Source: Prorocentrum cordatum (Eukaryota; Sar; Dinophyceae; Prorocentrales; Prorocentraceae). Taken from it: a stretch of 64,000 nucleotides of DNA. Every line of letters starts with the position of its first letter. Position 1 is the first letter of the stretch. The position numbers and the translations under genes are program-made. The stretch is from assembly GCA_963575745.1 (NCBI GenBank), contig CAUYUJ010016136.1, positions 60,001 through 124,000 of the forward strand, read 5' to 3'. The notes under the pieces were generated by a model that saw only the letters and a list, made by a program, of their open reading frames with translations, ran no database searches and was not told the DNA's origin. Shown here piece by piece: positions 32,770-44,059 of the stretch.

Positions 32770-32894
32770 GAGAGGCGAAGCAGGCAGGATACCCCATACT
32801 CGGATCGATAAGTCAGCTCGGCGATCGAAATGAATCGGGTCGGCGGACATCGGCAGCCGAGTCGGGAGGAGTCGAATCTGCAGAAATCGGCAGG

Positions 32895-33805
32895 CTAGTG
32901 GGCCTCCATCGAGAAATCGGAGCCCGAATCGGAATCCCAAATCGAGTCGGATCGGAATCGGAATACATTGTTATCGAATCGAACCGAACTAGAGGAATCG
33001 AAACGCCCCTGGGAGGAAGTCCTTGATGTCGGTGTAGGCGCAGAGTGAGGCAGGGTGGGGATCGGGAGCAGGAGCAGGAGGACCATGCCGCATGGTCGCA
33101 GCACGAAGGGCAGCAACAGCAGGGGATGAGCAGCAGGGAGAAAGAGGAAGGGGAAGAGACCACGGGGACCATGACCAATACTGCACGCGGAAGTGCTGTG
33201 CCGAGCTTGGTCGGCGTCGCTCTTGGTCAACGCCGACTCGTGCTTTTGGCAGGCACGTTCGAGCGACATGCGCGACCGTAGGCGCCAGAGGGGCGGCGCC
33301 CGACTCAGTCGGGCACCTTTGGCAACGCATTCCAGGGCTCAAGTTAAACAGTGTTTTCCGTTTTCGTTTTGTCTTCGTCATCCCTATGTCGTCGTCCCAC
33401 ATTTGCTGCAAAACGAAGGCAAAACAAAAACGGTCCACGAAATTGCCAAAACACCGTTTAGCTCGAGCCCTGGCGCACTCTGCTGCGCTGCCCCCAACGC
33501 AGCGCAGGCCGCCGAGGAGCAGCAGCGCCTGCCCCCGCGCCGGCAGGCCCCCGCGCTGGCAGCCGACTCCTGCACCGTCCTCACGAAGCGCCGACGGCCC
33601 GGCACGGACCACGACCAAGATCGGCACATGGGCAGGGTTAGGGGGCCACATGCGAACCCTACCCCTACCCCCCCCCCGATTTCAAAGGGGGAGGGTGGGG
33701 CTCCCACGATCTCCCAGTGAACCCCACCCTCCCCCTCAGAGATCGTGGGGGGCAGGGGTAGGGTTCGCATGTGGCCCCCTAAGGGTCCCGAGACGTCGTG
33801 GCCAT
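32895..33805 (-). CDS. Three-exon gene whose introns are inverted-repeat elements
   Basis: Exon 1 (33805-33782) encodes MATTSRDP from an ATG in GCCATGG. Exon 2 (33633-33474) encodes ~53 residues (AHVPILVVVRAGPSALRE at the start). Exon 3 (33331-32895) starts 62 bases before RMSLERACQKHESALTKSD and ends in a stop at 32895. Excising the two elements joins the frames in phase to ~206 residues. Without excision, exon 1 meets TAG at once. The last third has a Leu/Pro-rich hydrophobic stretch followed by a Ser/Asp-rich tail, and could hold another intron. No family recognised. Confidence 0.55.
33332..33473 (-). mobile_element. 142-bp inverted-repeat element acting as intron 2
   Basis: Ends 'ccagggctcaagttaaac' and 'gtttagctcgagccctgg' are complementary, continuing inward with GTGTTTTCCG and an ACGG...CAAAACACC counterpart. 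No GT-AG at the ends. Its length (not a multiple of three) is what brings the downstream RMSLERAC frame into phase. Confidence 0.6.
33639..33781 (-). mobile_element. 143-bp palindromic element acting as intron 1
   Basis: A near-perfect hairpin: ~60-base arms starting 'tagggggccacatgcgaacc' and ending in its complement, around a loop of ~20 bases. Flanked by the direct repeat AGGGT (33634-33638 and 33782-33786). Confidence 0.8.
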
Positions 33806-34119
33806 GGCCCCCGTGTGCCTCTCCCCTCGAGAGAGGAGGGGCCCCGGGCGGACTCCAGGACCACCCAAGAGAGAGAGAGAGCACCAGCAGAAGGGGAGAA
33901 CAAAACACGCCACAGACATACAGTCGGGGGCTTGACCTAAGGAACCCAAAATAAGGAACGAGGCTTCTTTTTTCCATGAGTTAAACTTCGATTTCCGATC
34001 GAAAACATAAGGAGAACCTGAGGCAAGCTGCGAAACACTTAAGGAACGCGGAGCCCCTCCCCAACGAAAAGGGTTCCTTCTTCAAGACCCCTACTGTAAG
34101 CTTTTGGCGCGCCACGCGG

Positions 34120-34230
34120 GTTTCTTGGATCTGCGCTGGACGCCCCTCCCTGGCGCGCGGAGCCCGCCAGGGGAGGCGCCGGAGGCGCCGCCAGGGGGGC
34201 CCAGCGCGGATCCAAGAAATCCGCGCGGAG
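34120..34230. repeat. Inverted repeat
   Basis: 'gcgcgccacgcgggtttcttggatc'-type sequence near 34107 is mirrored by 'ggatccaagaaatccgcgcgg' at 34206-34226. The flanked interior is GC-rich (GGAGGCGCCGG). Confidence 0.5.
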
Positions 34231-35819
34231 CGCAGGGAGGGCCATCAACGCTGCAGGACGGCCCCGCAGAAGGACGGCCCCGCAGACCCCCTGAGAGCTC
34301 TAAGAGGCTGTTCTTCGGGGGTCGACGTGTAGGGTGGGGGGCGGGCGGGAGAGCACTGAAGCCGCTCCCCATTTTGGATCGATGCCCCCCGAGGTGGTCC
34401 CTGAGAGAGTTCCACCAGAGCCACAAGAGGCTTTCAGTCTTGGCGGCGGGCACAAGGGGGTGGTCTTGGCGGCGCGCACAAGGGGGTGGAGGGAGGGGGG
34501 AAGGCTTGTTAAAGAAGGCTGCTTCTTAGAAGGCGCCGGCCTTACCTCTACAGAGGAGGCCCGCGCCTTCTAAGAAGCGGAGGTGCTTCTAAGAAGCCCT
34601 CCCCCCTCCCCCCACTCCCCTCTGCGCGTGGCTGACAGTCGGCGCCCCCACCCCAAAAAACACTACCTCACAATCATTACGGACTCTTCGGGCTCATCCC
34701 GCCATCAATTTCACTGGTCTCGGCCCTCTCGGCTTCACGATCAGATCCACTGCCGGTCTCAAGAGCGTTCCAAACCAAGATGGCCCCACGAAGTCATCGA
34801 GAAGCTCCCAGGCAGAAGATACACAAAATGTCTTCGGAGTCTGCTAAGGCCGATCCCAAATTTCGAATTGACGCCTACCCTCCTCGTGAACATCTCGCAT
34901 CCCATACTCGGAGACATCACCAATACCACTCGGGCCCATGAGAACGTCGCAACAAATCGAACCTTTCGGGTGCCTGTCCTGTGGCTTTGGCCAAGGATGA
35001 ACAATCCATGACAGACTGCTCGAAGCAAACAAGAACATCGGGACGGCTCAGCAAGGAGGAATGCCACCCTTACCATACCTGTGGCAAGTCATTACGCGCA
35101 AGCCCTTGCAAACGAGAATGTGGACAACGAGGTGGGGGAATAAGGACAAGGACGATGATGATGATGATGATGAGGCGGACGCGAGAGAAGAGGAAGGACG
35201 AGGAAGAAGGTAGCTAGCCCTGCAAGCATTTCCCGAGCTAGTGCAAGATAGCGATTAATATAATAATGCGGGGAACGACTCACAACCTAGCTTCTGAATC
35301 TTCGGCTTCTGCTTCGCTTCGGCTCCGTCGGGCCCGTCGACTGTCTAGGCACGCGCCCGAGGAAGACTGGGAGGGGAACGATTACAAAACAGCCTTACGA
35401 CAGAGATGCCGTTTTCCTGATCCTCCTCCCGGGCGCCGCCGCGTAAACACGACCCCCGGTAAGTTCTTGATCATCCTCCTGCATTCGTGAATCACCCAAC
35501 GGGTTGCCAATCAGCCATGATGGGCCTGTTCTCCACCACCACCGCCACCAGAAGTTGGATGGGGGGAAGGAGGACCAGGAGCAGGAGGACGAAGAGGAGG
35601 ACCAGGAGCAGGAGGACGAAGAGGAGGAGGAGCAGGAGGACGAGGAGGAGGAGGAGGAATCCCCCTCCCCATCCAGCGTGTGGAGGTGGTGGTGGCAAGT
35701 AGGCCCCTCAAGCCGACCCCTTCGCCCGTTCGCAAGCGCAGAGAGGCGCCCAGCCTTGACCGGGGGGGCGTACTCGCTCAGGCCGACCTGAGGGGCAGTC
35801 CCTGCCCCCTCTGCCCCCC

Positions 35820-35929
35820 CTGGGGGGCCTCCTCCTCCTCCTCCTCCTCCTCCTCCTCCTCCTCCTCTTTTTCTTCTTATTATTCTTCGTCCTCTTCTTC
35901 TTCTTCGTCCTCCTCCTCCTCCTCCTCCT

Positions 35930-35962
<33 letters not shown>

Positions 35963-35965
35963 TGG
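35820..35965. repeat. (CTC)n / (TCT)n microsatellite
   Basis: CTCCTC array with TTCTTCTTAT interruptions. Frames through it give Ser- or Arg-rich peptides. A matching GGA tract lies at 35550-35660. No gene seen at 34.6-36.5 kb. Confidence 0.95.
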
Positions 35966-36559
35966 GGGGCCCAAAAATATACACCACCACCTCCCTCCCA
36001 ACCTCCCTCTCGCTGGAGAGAGGAGAAGAGGAGTCGACGTGGTGGTGGTGGTGGTGTATATGCTTTGGGGCTCCACCCTCCTGTTTCGATACCCTCCTCC
36101 CGCTCCCTTCCAACCCCCCCCCCCCGCCCCATCTCCCTGCAGTCAGCGCGCTGCTGTAAGGAACGATCAACCAAGAACGCAGGGGCTCCCTTGGCCACGA
36201 CCAGCCTCGGCCACGAGCAGACTCCTGGATCGAAATCCAGACCCCTCGTGCGCGTCTTGACTGAGCTCCTTTTCCAGCCTCCCATCGCGCTCCTTGCACC
36301 CCCTTCCAGGGGGCGAACCGGCGATCAAACTACGAATGTCAAAGTAAGAGGGCCGAACGGTCATTCATTGTCCCTGGGTGCGTTGCTCAATAGGGAATTG
36401 GTGGCGAGAATTCTGTTTGTTGCGCTGTTGTGTTCATTGCTAAACGAATATTTTGGTTGGGCCCCTTACAGGCGCCCTGGCGCTCTCGCCGAAGCGCCGG
36501 TTGCATTTTCATTGAAAATGAGGCTCACGCTCGAGCGGTTTGGGGGACCGCCAAAACCG

Positions 36560-38006
36560 GCCCCCAAACAACAACACTCCCGTTCAAGACTTCCTCCCTT
36601 TTTACTCAGGGCCGGTGCTCTTGCTCGCCGCAGACAGCAGCCGTCTCAACAAAACCAGCGCTCCCGCTCGAGACGTCCTCCCGTTTTACCTTGGACAGGC
36701 GCGCTACTCTTTCTCTCCTCGGCGCCGCCCCCCAGCAACAACAACGCTCCCGCTCGAGACGCCCTTCCGTTTTTTACTCAAGGCGGTGTTCTTGCTCGCC
36801 GCCGACAGCCGCCGCCCCGACAAAACCAGCGCTCGCGCCCGAGGCGTCCTCTGGTTTTGCGCTGGGTGCTCTCTTTTGAATTGGCGCCGCTTCCAGCAAG
36901 AACAACGTTCCCGCTCGAGGCTCCCTCCCATTTTCCTCAAGTCGGTTGTGTTCCTCGCCGCCGACAACCCCCGTCAGCCCCCATCCCCACCAAGGCAATC
37001 CTGTCGCTCGATACTTCCTTGTGATTTACCTTTGGCTGGGGCTACACTGGCGGTCTCGCACGGCGCAGCAAGGCGACGGGCATGCGTTCTCGACGAGGGA
37101 TATGTTGAAATTCCTCGGAGGCGGTTTTGCAAGACCTCACTGGGCGAGATATTTGGGAATGGGAACAAAGGACCCCACTATAAAACAATAGTCCCCCATG
37201 ATGGGAATTGTTATCCTGATGGTCGCATGCTTCGTGTGGAAAAATCGCGCCTGAGGGTAAAAGGATGGTTGTTGATGTTGAACTCTAATTTCTCAGAATA
37301 ATTATGGTTGATCCCCCCACCGTTGCGCAGTGTTTTTCTCAATGAAAGTGTGCCCCTCGACGCTCGCACCTTGTTTTTTTGACCGGGAAAACCTTGATGC
37401 TCAAACTGTGCCCCTGGCCCCCGGGTTACAACAACAACGGCTCCCGCCTGAGCCTTCCTCACAATTTAGCCAGGACCCCCGCTCCCGCCTGAGACCTCCT
37501 CGCACTTTATTCAGGAGTCGCGCTCTCGCCTGGGACTTCCTGACAATTTATTCAGGAATCGCTCTCCCGGCGCTCTGGAGTCGCGCTGCTCTCGCTGGAG
37601 ACTTGCTTGCAACATACTGAAGAATAGCGCCCTTGCGCTGGAATGTCCTGCAATTTGCTCAAGCGCCGCGCTCCCGACACCCAGGCACCCAGGAATCGCG
37701 CCCGTTGTGGCCTCATGTGCGTGCCCTTCGTGGCCCCGGTGTCGCCGTTTGTGGCCCCCTCACTGTCCTACGTGGCCCAGTTGCTACCCTCAGTGGCCCC
37801 ATCGTTGCCTTCTGTGGCCCCGCATTATCTGCCCTTTGTGGCCCCCGCTCGTTCGCGCTCTTCGTGGCCCCATACGCGTTCCCTTCGTGTCCCCGCCGTC
37901 GCCCTTCGTGGCCTACTTCGTGCCCTTCGTGGCCCTGCTGTCGTTCTCTCTCGCTCTCGCTTTCGCTCATCGTCGCCGTCGTCGTCGTCGTCGCCGTCGT
38001 CGTCGA

Positions 38007-38042
<36 letters not shown>

Positions 38043-38321
38043 GGTCGGTCCACTGTCCGTCCCTCTTGGGGTCGGGTCGACGGTCCGCGGCCGCCCCGCC
38101 GATCAGCGCTGCCGCTGGCCAGGCCGACGGTCCGCGGCCGCCCCGCCGCTTGCCGGGGCCCGGCCTGCAGGGAAGAACGGTAAACCCCCCAAAGGGGCCC
38201 GATCGAAGACGAAGAGGGCGGGTAACGAGGGTGTGCGAAATACGCGTTATTGGAAACTCGAGCAGATAAGGGCGAACAATATTAAACATATTGTTGTTGT
38301 TGTGGTTTATGTTGTTGTTGT

Positions 38322-38368
<47 letters not shown>

Positions 38369-39410
38369 TTGAACTCTCATTCTTGAAGAATAATTATTGT
38401 TGATCCCCCCCCACCGGTGCACATTGATTTTTTTCGATTGAAGTGCCACCCCCGGGGCTCGCACCTTGTTTTTTCTCCAGGAAAGTCTTCCTGCTCAAAC
38501 TGTGCCCCTGCCCCCCGGGCTACAACAACAACAGATCCCGCCTGAGACTTCCTCGATTTTTACTCAGGACCCCCGTTCCCGCCTTAGACTTCCGCGCAAT
38601 TTACTCAGGAAAGGCGCTCCCGTCTGAGACTTCCTCGCAATGTAATCAAGACCCCTGCTCCCGCCTGAGACTTCCATGCAATTTACGTGGGAACGGCGCT
38701 CCCGCCTTAGACTTCTTCGAATTTTACCCAGGACCCCCGCTCTTGCCTGACATTTCCGCGCAATTGACTCAGGAACGGCGCTCCCGCCTGATACTTCCTT
38801 GCAATTTAGTGAGGACCCCCGCTCCCGCCTGAGACATCCGTGCAATTTGCTCAGGAACGGCGCTCCCGCTCGAGACTCCCTCGCAACTTAGTCAGGGCCC
38901 CCGCTTCCGCTTGAGATTTCCTCACAATGTACTCAGGACTGCGCTCTCGCGTGCGACGTCCTCACAAATTATTCTGGAATTGCGTTTCGGCGCTCAGGAA
39001 CCACGCACGCGCCAAGGACGCCTTCACAACGTGGTATCTTCCCTCTTCCTTCGTCCTTCCCCCTCCCCTTCCTCCCACTCTCCCTCGTTCTTCCCCTCCT
39101 CCTCTTGCAGGGCCCGCGCCAATTCCAATGGCGGGCAGAGAGATGTACGCCCCCGAAGGATTGTCCGCCCGTTCCGGTTTGCCCGTACGTCTAAGCCCGC
39201 CGGCCCCAGCAAAGAGAAATAATCCCCCCGAAAGGGGTGTGATCGAAGACGAAGAGGGCGGGTATCGAGGGTGTAGGGTATACGTGTTGAATGACTCGCG
39301 GGCAAGTAAGAGCGTACAGCCTTAAAAGGGTTGTTGTTGTTGTTGTTGTTGAACATTATTTATTCTAAAGAATAATTATTGTTGGGCCCCCTGGTGCGCG
39401 CCCCCCCTGC
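36560..39410. repeat. Composite satellite with ~1-kb period
   Basis: 'gaataattat'-type anchors at 37296, 38388 and 39370 define two full units. Each unit contains, in order: a conserved block with 'gctcgcaccttgttttttt'; a ~43-bp minisatellite (gctcccgcctgagacttcct then cgcaatttactcagga, about a dozen copies at 38530-38990); in the first unit TGGCCCC-rich sequence with (GTC)n at 37972-38040; the block 'gatcgaagacgaagagggcg'; and a (TTG)n array. A diverged ~60-bp version of the minisatellite fills 36560-37020. Confidence 0.75.
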
Positions 39411-39876
39411 GCCGCCTAGGCCGCAGCTACATTTTCATCATTTTCGTGAGGAAGCCTCAGAAAAGAGGGTGTGTACAGGATCCGGTTGTTTTGTTGTAAT
39501 CCGCTTTCCCTTGCAAAAAACAATAGAAAATGACATTTCTTGTTCTAATATAATCAAATTTCAAGAATCCCTTGCAAAAAATAAGGTAAAGTGGACATTC
39601 GCGCGCGCAAGACGAAATCCTTCCAAAACCTTAGTGTTCGCAGCGATTTTAACATAAAAACATCAAAAAACCAATGGTTTTTCAACAAAAAATTGTCAAA
39701 ATCTCATCCCGCGCGCTCTTGCGGATTCGTAGGAAACCCAACACTTTTTAAACATTTCTGTCAAACGGGCTTTTGCGAGCAACTTTTTCGAACTTCTGCG
39801 ACAACGGTTGCGCACCTGCCAGGGCCATCGTCCCTGTCAAATAATACCATGCGGGACACATTCGTTTTTTCTGGAA

Positions 39877-39960
39877 GGCTTAACAACTTCTGTGGGTTAA
39901 CAAGGCTTAACAACTTCTGTGGGTGTACGAACGTAGGCTTAACAACTTCTGTGGGTGTGT
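39877..39960. repeat. Three copies of GCTTAACAACTTCTGTGGGT
   Basis: Near-identical 20-base units at 39878, 39905 and 39936. They follow an A/T-rich stretch (39480-39800) with no recognisable gene. Confidence 0.8.
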
Positions 39961-40169
39961 ACTCCACGCCAGTGTAGTAGCCACGGTCGTCCGCAGGCCA
40001 CGAAGTGAAGTGTCCGAACGTCATAGGGCGGGAAGCTGGGTGTGGGTGGTGGCGAAGAGTCGTGTGGATATTTGGTAGAGCTTGCACTGCCCCCCCACAA
40101 AGTGGGGGTATTGGCTGGCGTCGCATGAAAACCCTGGCACTGGTGAGAACACTGAGCGTTCGGGTAAAG

Positions 40170-40171
40170 TG

Positions 40172-40214
<43 letters not shown>

Positions 40215-40425
40215 GTTGTCGTCGTCCCACCGCGTCCCACCCCGCGACCCGCGACCCACCCGCGACCGCGACCCCGCGACCCACCCACGACCCACCCGCG
40301 ACCCACCCGCGACCCACCCCGCGACCCACCCGCGACCCACCCCGCGACCCACCCGCGACCCACCCGCGACCCACCCGCGACCCAACCCGCGACCCACCCC
40401 GCGACCTACCCCGCGACCCACCCTC
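40170..40425. repeat. (TTG)n followed by a CGACCCACC minisatellite
   Basis: A TTG array to about 40213, then ~20 units of (C)GCGACCCACC. There are no unique spacers between repeats, so this is not a CRISPR array. Confidence 0.9.
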
Positions 40426-40587
40426 AAGGGAGGAGAAACCACCCGGACCCGACAATTGGCGTTTATTAAACGGCCTTGGGCGTTTACTAAACAGCCCTGC
40501 CCTGTTCGATCCATTCCTCGTGTGCGTTTACTAAACGGCTTCGCTTGTCGGGGTGATTAATATGGGGGGATTTTCTGCCCTCTACAC

Positions 40588-40700
40588 CCGCGACCCACCC
40601 TAATTTTGGGGGATATTTTTATGCCTTTTGGGGGTATGTTTGGGGTATCTTTTATTTTTCGTGGACAGTCCCCCTGTAGGGGGACACGCACGACTTAACT
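40588..40700. mobile_element. Family T element, copy 8 (right part)
   Basis: Contains GGGGGTATGTTTGGGGTAT as in copy 1 and the right terminus 'cagtccccctgtaggggg' plus 'acacgcacgacttaa'. The left end was not located. Confidence 0.6.
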
Positions 40701-41188
40701 TTAGGGCCCCTTTCTTCACCCCCCCCTCGGGGTCACCCCCCAGTCCACCCGCCCGACCTCCCAGTTTCTGGAGAACGCCTCTGGGGAACCTCTCCGCCTT
40801 CTTAGCAGGGCCCCTTCGCCTTCGCCTTCGCCGGAAGGCACCATCGCCTTCTCGGAACGCCTTCTGAAAAGGGCCCTAAGGCGCTTCGGACGCTTCGGTT
40901 GCAGCCAGGGCGAAGGATCTGCTCGACGTCCACAGATCGTCGGGTGCTTACGCGCAGACGCCGGCCGACGAGCAGCTGCGACGGATCCGTCGTCCGCAGC
41001 TGCCCGAGAGGGGGCGCGGGCGCGCTGCACGATGCGCAACTGCGACCGATCCGTTGTCAGCGGCTGTCGGGGAGTGGGCGCGGGCGCGCCGAAACAGAAA
41101 CTGGGCCCAAAGATTTCTTACTGCGCGTGGTCCTAGCAGACCCCGTGATCGAAGGAGCCCCGCGCTCCTGTCTTGTCCTGCTTGCACT

Positions 41189-41934
41189 TCACACAGTGCA
41201 GGTTGCGAGCCTGCCGTGACGATTGCAAGCGCTGGTGGCGTTTACCCAAGCCTCCTGACAGCTACGCGAACCCTAACTCCGTATGGGGCGTGCTGGTCGG
41301 CTTTCGTGCTCACCCTTTCACATCGAAGCCGGGATCCCTTGGGGGTTCCTGAACCATCTGACTGCGATCAGAGGTGGGGCTTTTTTTCAGCAAGAGGACC
41401 ACGATGCAGGATATGATGGTGGAGGCAAGGAAAACACCAATGAAGATGAGAAATCACTTTGGATAGCACTCTGCAAACACTTCTGGTCGCGACCCCTGAT
41501 TTGAAACACAACGAATGTCCATGACACGTACCTTTCGACAGACGACTGCATCTGATCTGGGTCATGACCTGGAGTAGCCTCGGACGCAATTTCGCCTCCA
41601 AGTTCTCCAGGTCGTCCACGCTTGCCGCTGGCAAATTCACCACGCACACCTTCAATGATGTAGTGACACCGAGAGGAGGCAATGGGGAAACAATGGCAAT
41701 CGCTCGCGCTGCGTACCCCGAAGGACGCCAATCCGCTGTGCGCGCCTCCAATAGCTACATGACACTTCCAGGTCATACCTGTTTGAATGGAACGGGACGG
41801 GACGAGGAGGATGAGGGTGAGACAAGACAGAGGGAACAATGAAAAGAAGAAGAAGAAGAAGCAGCCGGAGGACAAAACAGGAACAGCATCTTCACAACGC
41901 TCGCGAACTGGTCACTTGAACGCTCGAAACACAT
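41189..41934 (-). CDS. Candidate multi-exon gene, possible membrane protein
   Basis: Exon 1 (41934-41779) runs from an ATG (MCFERSSDQFASVVKML) to AACAG/GTATGA. Exon 2 (41649-41532) follows TTGAAG and encodes VCVVNLPAASVDDLENLEAK and onward to AAAG/GTACGT. The phases agree. Around 41440-41314 a frame encodes a clear membrane helix (FLASTIISCIVVLLLKK) and ends AAAGG/GTGAGC. A last exon (41210-41189) would end LATCTV. However, the only AG acceptor before the helix puts exon 2 into another frame that stops at 41368. The gene may be broken, or that acceptor is non-canonical. Confidence 0.4.
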
Positions 41935-41963
41935 ACCATGTTGGACCTTCGTCAAGATGGATA

Positions 41964-42204
41964 GAGGCCTCCTAGATGGGGACGGAGCAGATGGGGTCGG
42001 AGGATAGCGCCGCATCGCTGATACATCGGCGATGCATTGGCGATGCATCGGCGATGCACGGGCGAGAGAACGTCGACATCGGCGACGCATCCGCGACGTC
42101 GGCGTTGGGAAAATCGGGCTCCACATTGAACCGCATCGTCGATGCATTGGCGATGCGGCGCGATCCTCCGACCCCATCTACTCCGACCCCATCTAGGAGG
42201 CCTA
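41964..42204. mobile_element. Family C element, copy 2
   Basis: Longer than copy 1: the terminal repeats extend over ~60 bases, from AGGCCTCCTAGATGGGG inward to GCGCCGCATCG. It lies just upstream of the gene at 41.2-41.9 kb. Confidence 0.85.
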
Positions 42205-42439
42205 GGATGTAACAACACACCAGCACCATGACACCTACAGCCCGCCCCCTGTTCATGTGGGCCGTCGCGGCCACCCCAGTCGTCCCGACCATGCCCTCCT
42301 CTCTCTCTCTCTCTCTCTCCTCTGCCACCAGCAGGCGGTCCTCCCTACTCCTCGCCCCACTTGTCTGGCAGTCTCTGGCACCTCACCAGTGACCCCGCCC
42401 TCATCCCAGCCCCTGGGGCAAGTGGAAGGGCGAGATCAT

Positions 42440-42515
42440 GAGAGAAGCAAGACGGGGAGGGCGAGGAGGAGGAGGAGGAGGAGGAGGAGGAGGAGGAGGA
42501 AGAGGAGACAGAAGG
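42440..42515. repeat. (GGA)n microsatellite
   Basis: GGAGGAGGA array. Short (CT)n at 42300-42322. No certain gene in 42.2-43.1 kb, though a GTAAGT-type donor after SCAVLVLQFVQDRWGS on the minus strand (about 42700) hints at an exon. Confidence 0.8.
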
Positions 42516-43132
42516 GAACGAATGCTTTCGAACACGACCAGAAAGAACGCACGGGGCACTCTCATGAAGAAGTGGGGGCCACGCCCAAAAAGTTGCAGCT
42601 TGCGAGAGGATGTTGGTGGCTGCTGTGCAGCCAACGCAGCATCCAGGAGGCGTAAACGTGGGAGAGGGGGGGGTGCTGTTTGGCGTATCCATCCCCCCCG
42701 TGCGGCGGAGACAACTTACACTCCCCCAGCGGTCCTGCACGAATTGCAAAACTAACACGGCGCAGGAGCCCGTAGCCGCGCTGCGTGAATGCTCAGGCGA
42801 TCGTGGTTTGCGAACGCACCAAACACACTATTGCATCAACAGTTTGCACAGAACAGAGCAACTGCACCACATTTCTGGTGTCTTGCTGGGGGGTGAAGGC
42901 GCAACACCTTAGCCCGACGTGGGAGAAACTGGCGAGTTAGAGTCTATCAATGTCGGGGCTTCTGACTGCAAGTGCAGCGATCTGTTAGAGTTGGTCGCAC
43001 GAGCTCCCGTGGCAACCTTCTCAAGCTCGAGGGCGGTCGCCAACCAACGAATTTAGACTTTGTATCCTCTTCCTCGGGGGCCGAACGGGGGCCGCCAAGC
43101 CAAGGGACATTGCAAACTGTCATGCCGCTGCT

Positions 43133-43542
43133 CTATTTAGTACGCGCAATTTTTTTCGGACATGCCTTCGCCATCGCGATACACGCGAACGATTGGCCCA
43201 CGGGGGGGGTGTCCATCAAACGGCTCCCATCCAGGACCTGAATATCAGGCGTTCCCTGGCAGGGGCTCAGGCTGGGTCTCACGAAAACTTCCACGCCGTC
43301 GATCAACTGACACACACAACTAACACTTGCCTCCTGGGCGCCAGTCGTGATCAAGGTCAAGTGAAGAGTGGGGTCGGGCGGAGACTTGTTCCGTTCAGTT
43401 CATGTCGAATCCCCCATGCGCGCACGAAGGTGGGCCAATAAAAGGGCAGGAGGGGGAAATGATGTGCCCGCGCGCCGCGGGTTAAGAAAGCAAGATGCAA
43501 CGCCAACTCCGGCTGCACTGTGGAAAAGGCGGAAACAAAAAC
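43133..43542 (-). CDS. Candidate two-exon gene, unknown function
   Basis: Exon A (43542-43426) follows acceptor GCGACAG and encodes 39 residues (VFVSAFSTVQPELALHLAF). A GT-AG intron of 92 bases (43425-43334) follows. Exon B (43333-43133) encodes 66 residues (VCQLIDGVEVFVRPSLSPC, then DTPPVGQSFACIAMAK) to TAG. Both junctions are phase 0. The upstream exon and start were not found. No family recognised. Confidence 0.5.
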
Positions 43543-44059
43543 CTGTCGCTCGCCGAACGCGCTCCCCTCTCCGACGTGGCATGGCCTAAGCTTCAAGAGA
43601 CAACTGTTTCCGGGCAAAACTCCCCACACATGTTCTGCCGTATCTGCCCCTGCGACGCCCTCCTGCGCGGCTTCTTGTAAGGACCCGATGCGACTCGTAA
43701 GGCGAAGCGCCGTTGACTTCGCATCCCACGACGGAAAAAGGACGCCCTTGTGAGTGCGAGCCCAGCGGTGGCCAATTGAAGACCCCCCGCGCCCACCGCC
43801 CGGGAGGCAAACCCGGATATGTTTTCATGGGTTCCCTCGATCACGCGCGAATGAATGCTCCGTGCCGTCGATGTTTCGGGGCCTCTCGCGCTGCGCGCGC
43901 ATGCCAAGGTCGAGACGCGTCCACGCCCGCAGGCAGGCCAACGACTTTCCGCGCCGCACCAATTGCCTGAATGAAAAACTGCGGTTTCCGCGCACTGGCC
44001 CCGAAGCGCGCCGCTAACGTCGCGACTCAACCGACGTGCTCAAGGCGGCCAGTAGCATG

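Noticed and set aside
40235-40425. Regular short repeats resembling a CRISPR array
   Set aside because: Units of ~10 bases are head-to-tail with no spacers; a minisatellite in a eukaryotic context.
43593-44030. 145-codon minus-strand frame just after the LINE reverse transcriptase
   Set aside because: It could be the LINE 3' region, but no motif of that region is recognisable, so it was not included in the element.
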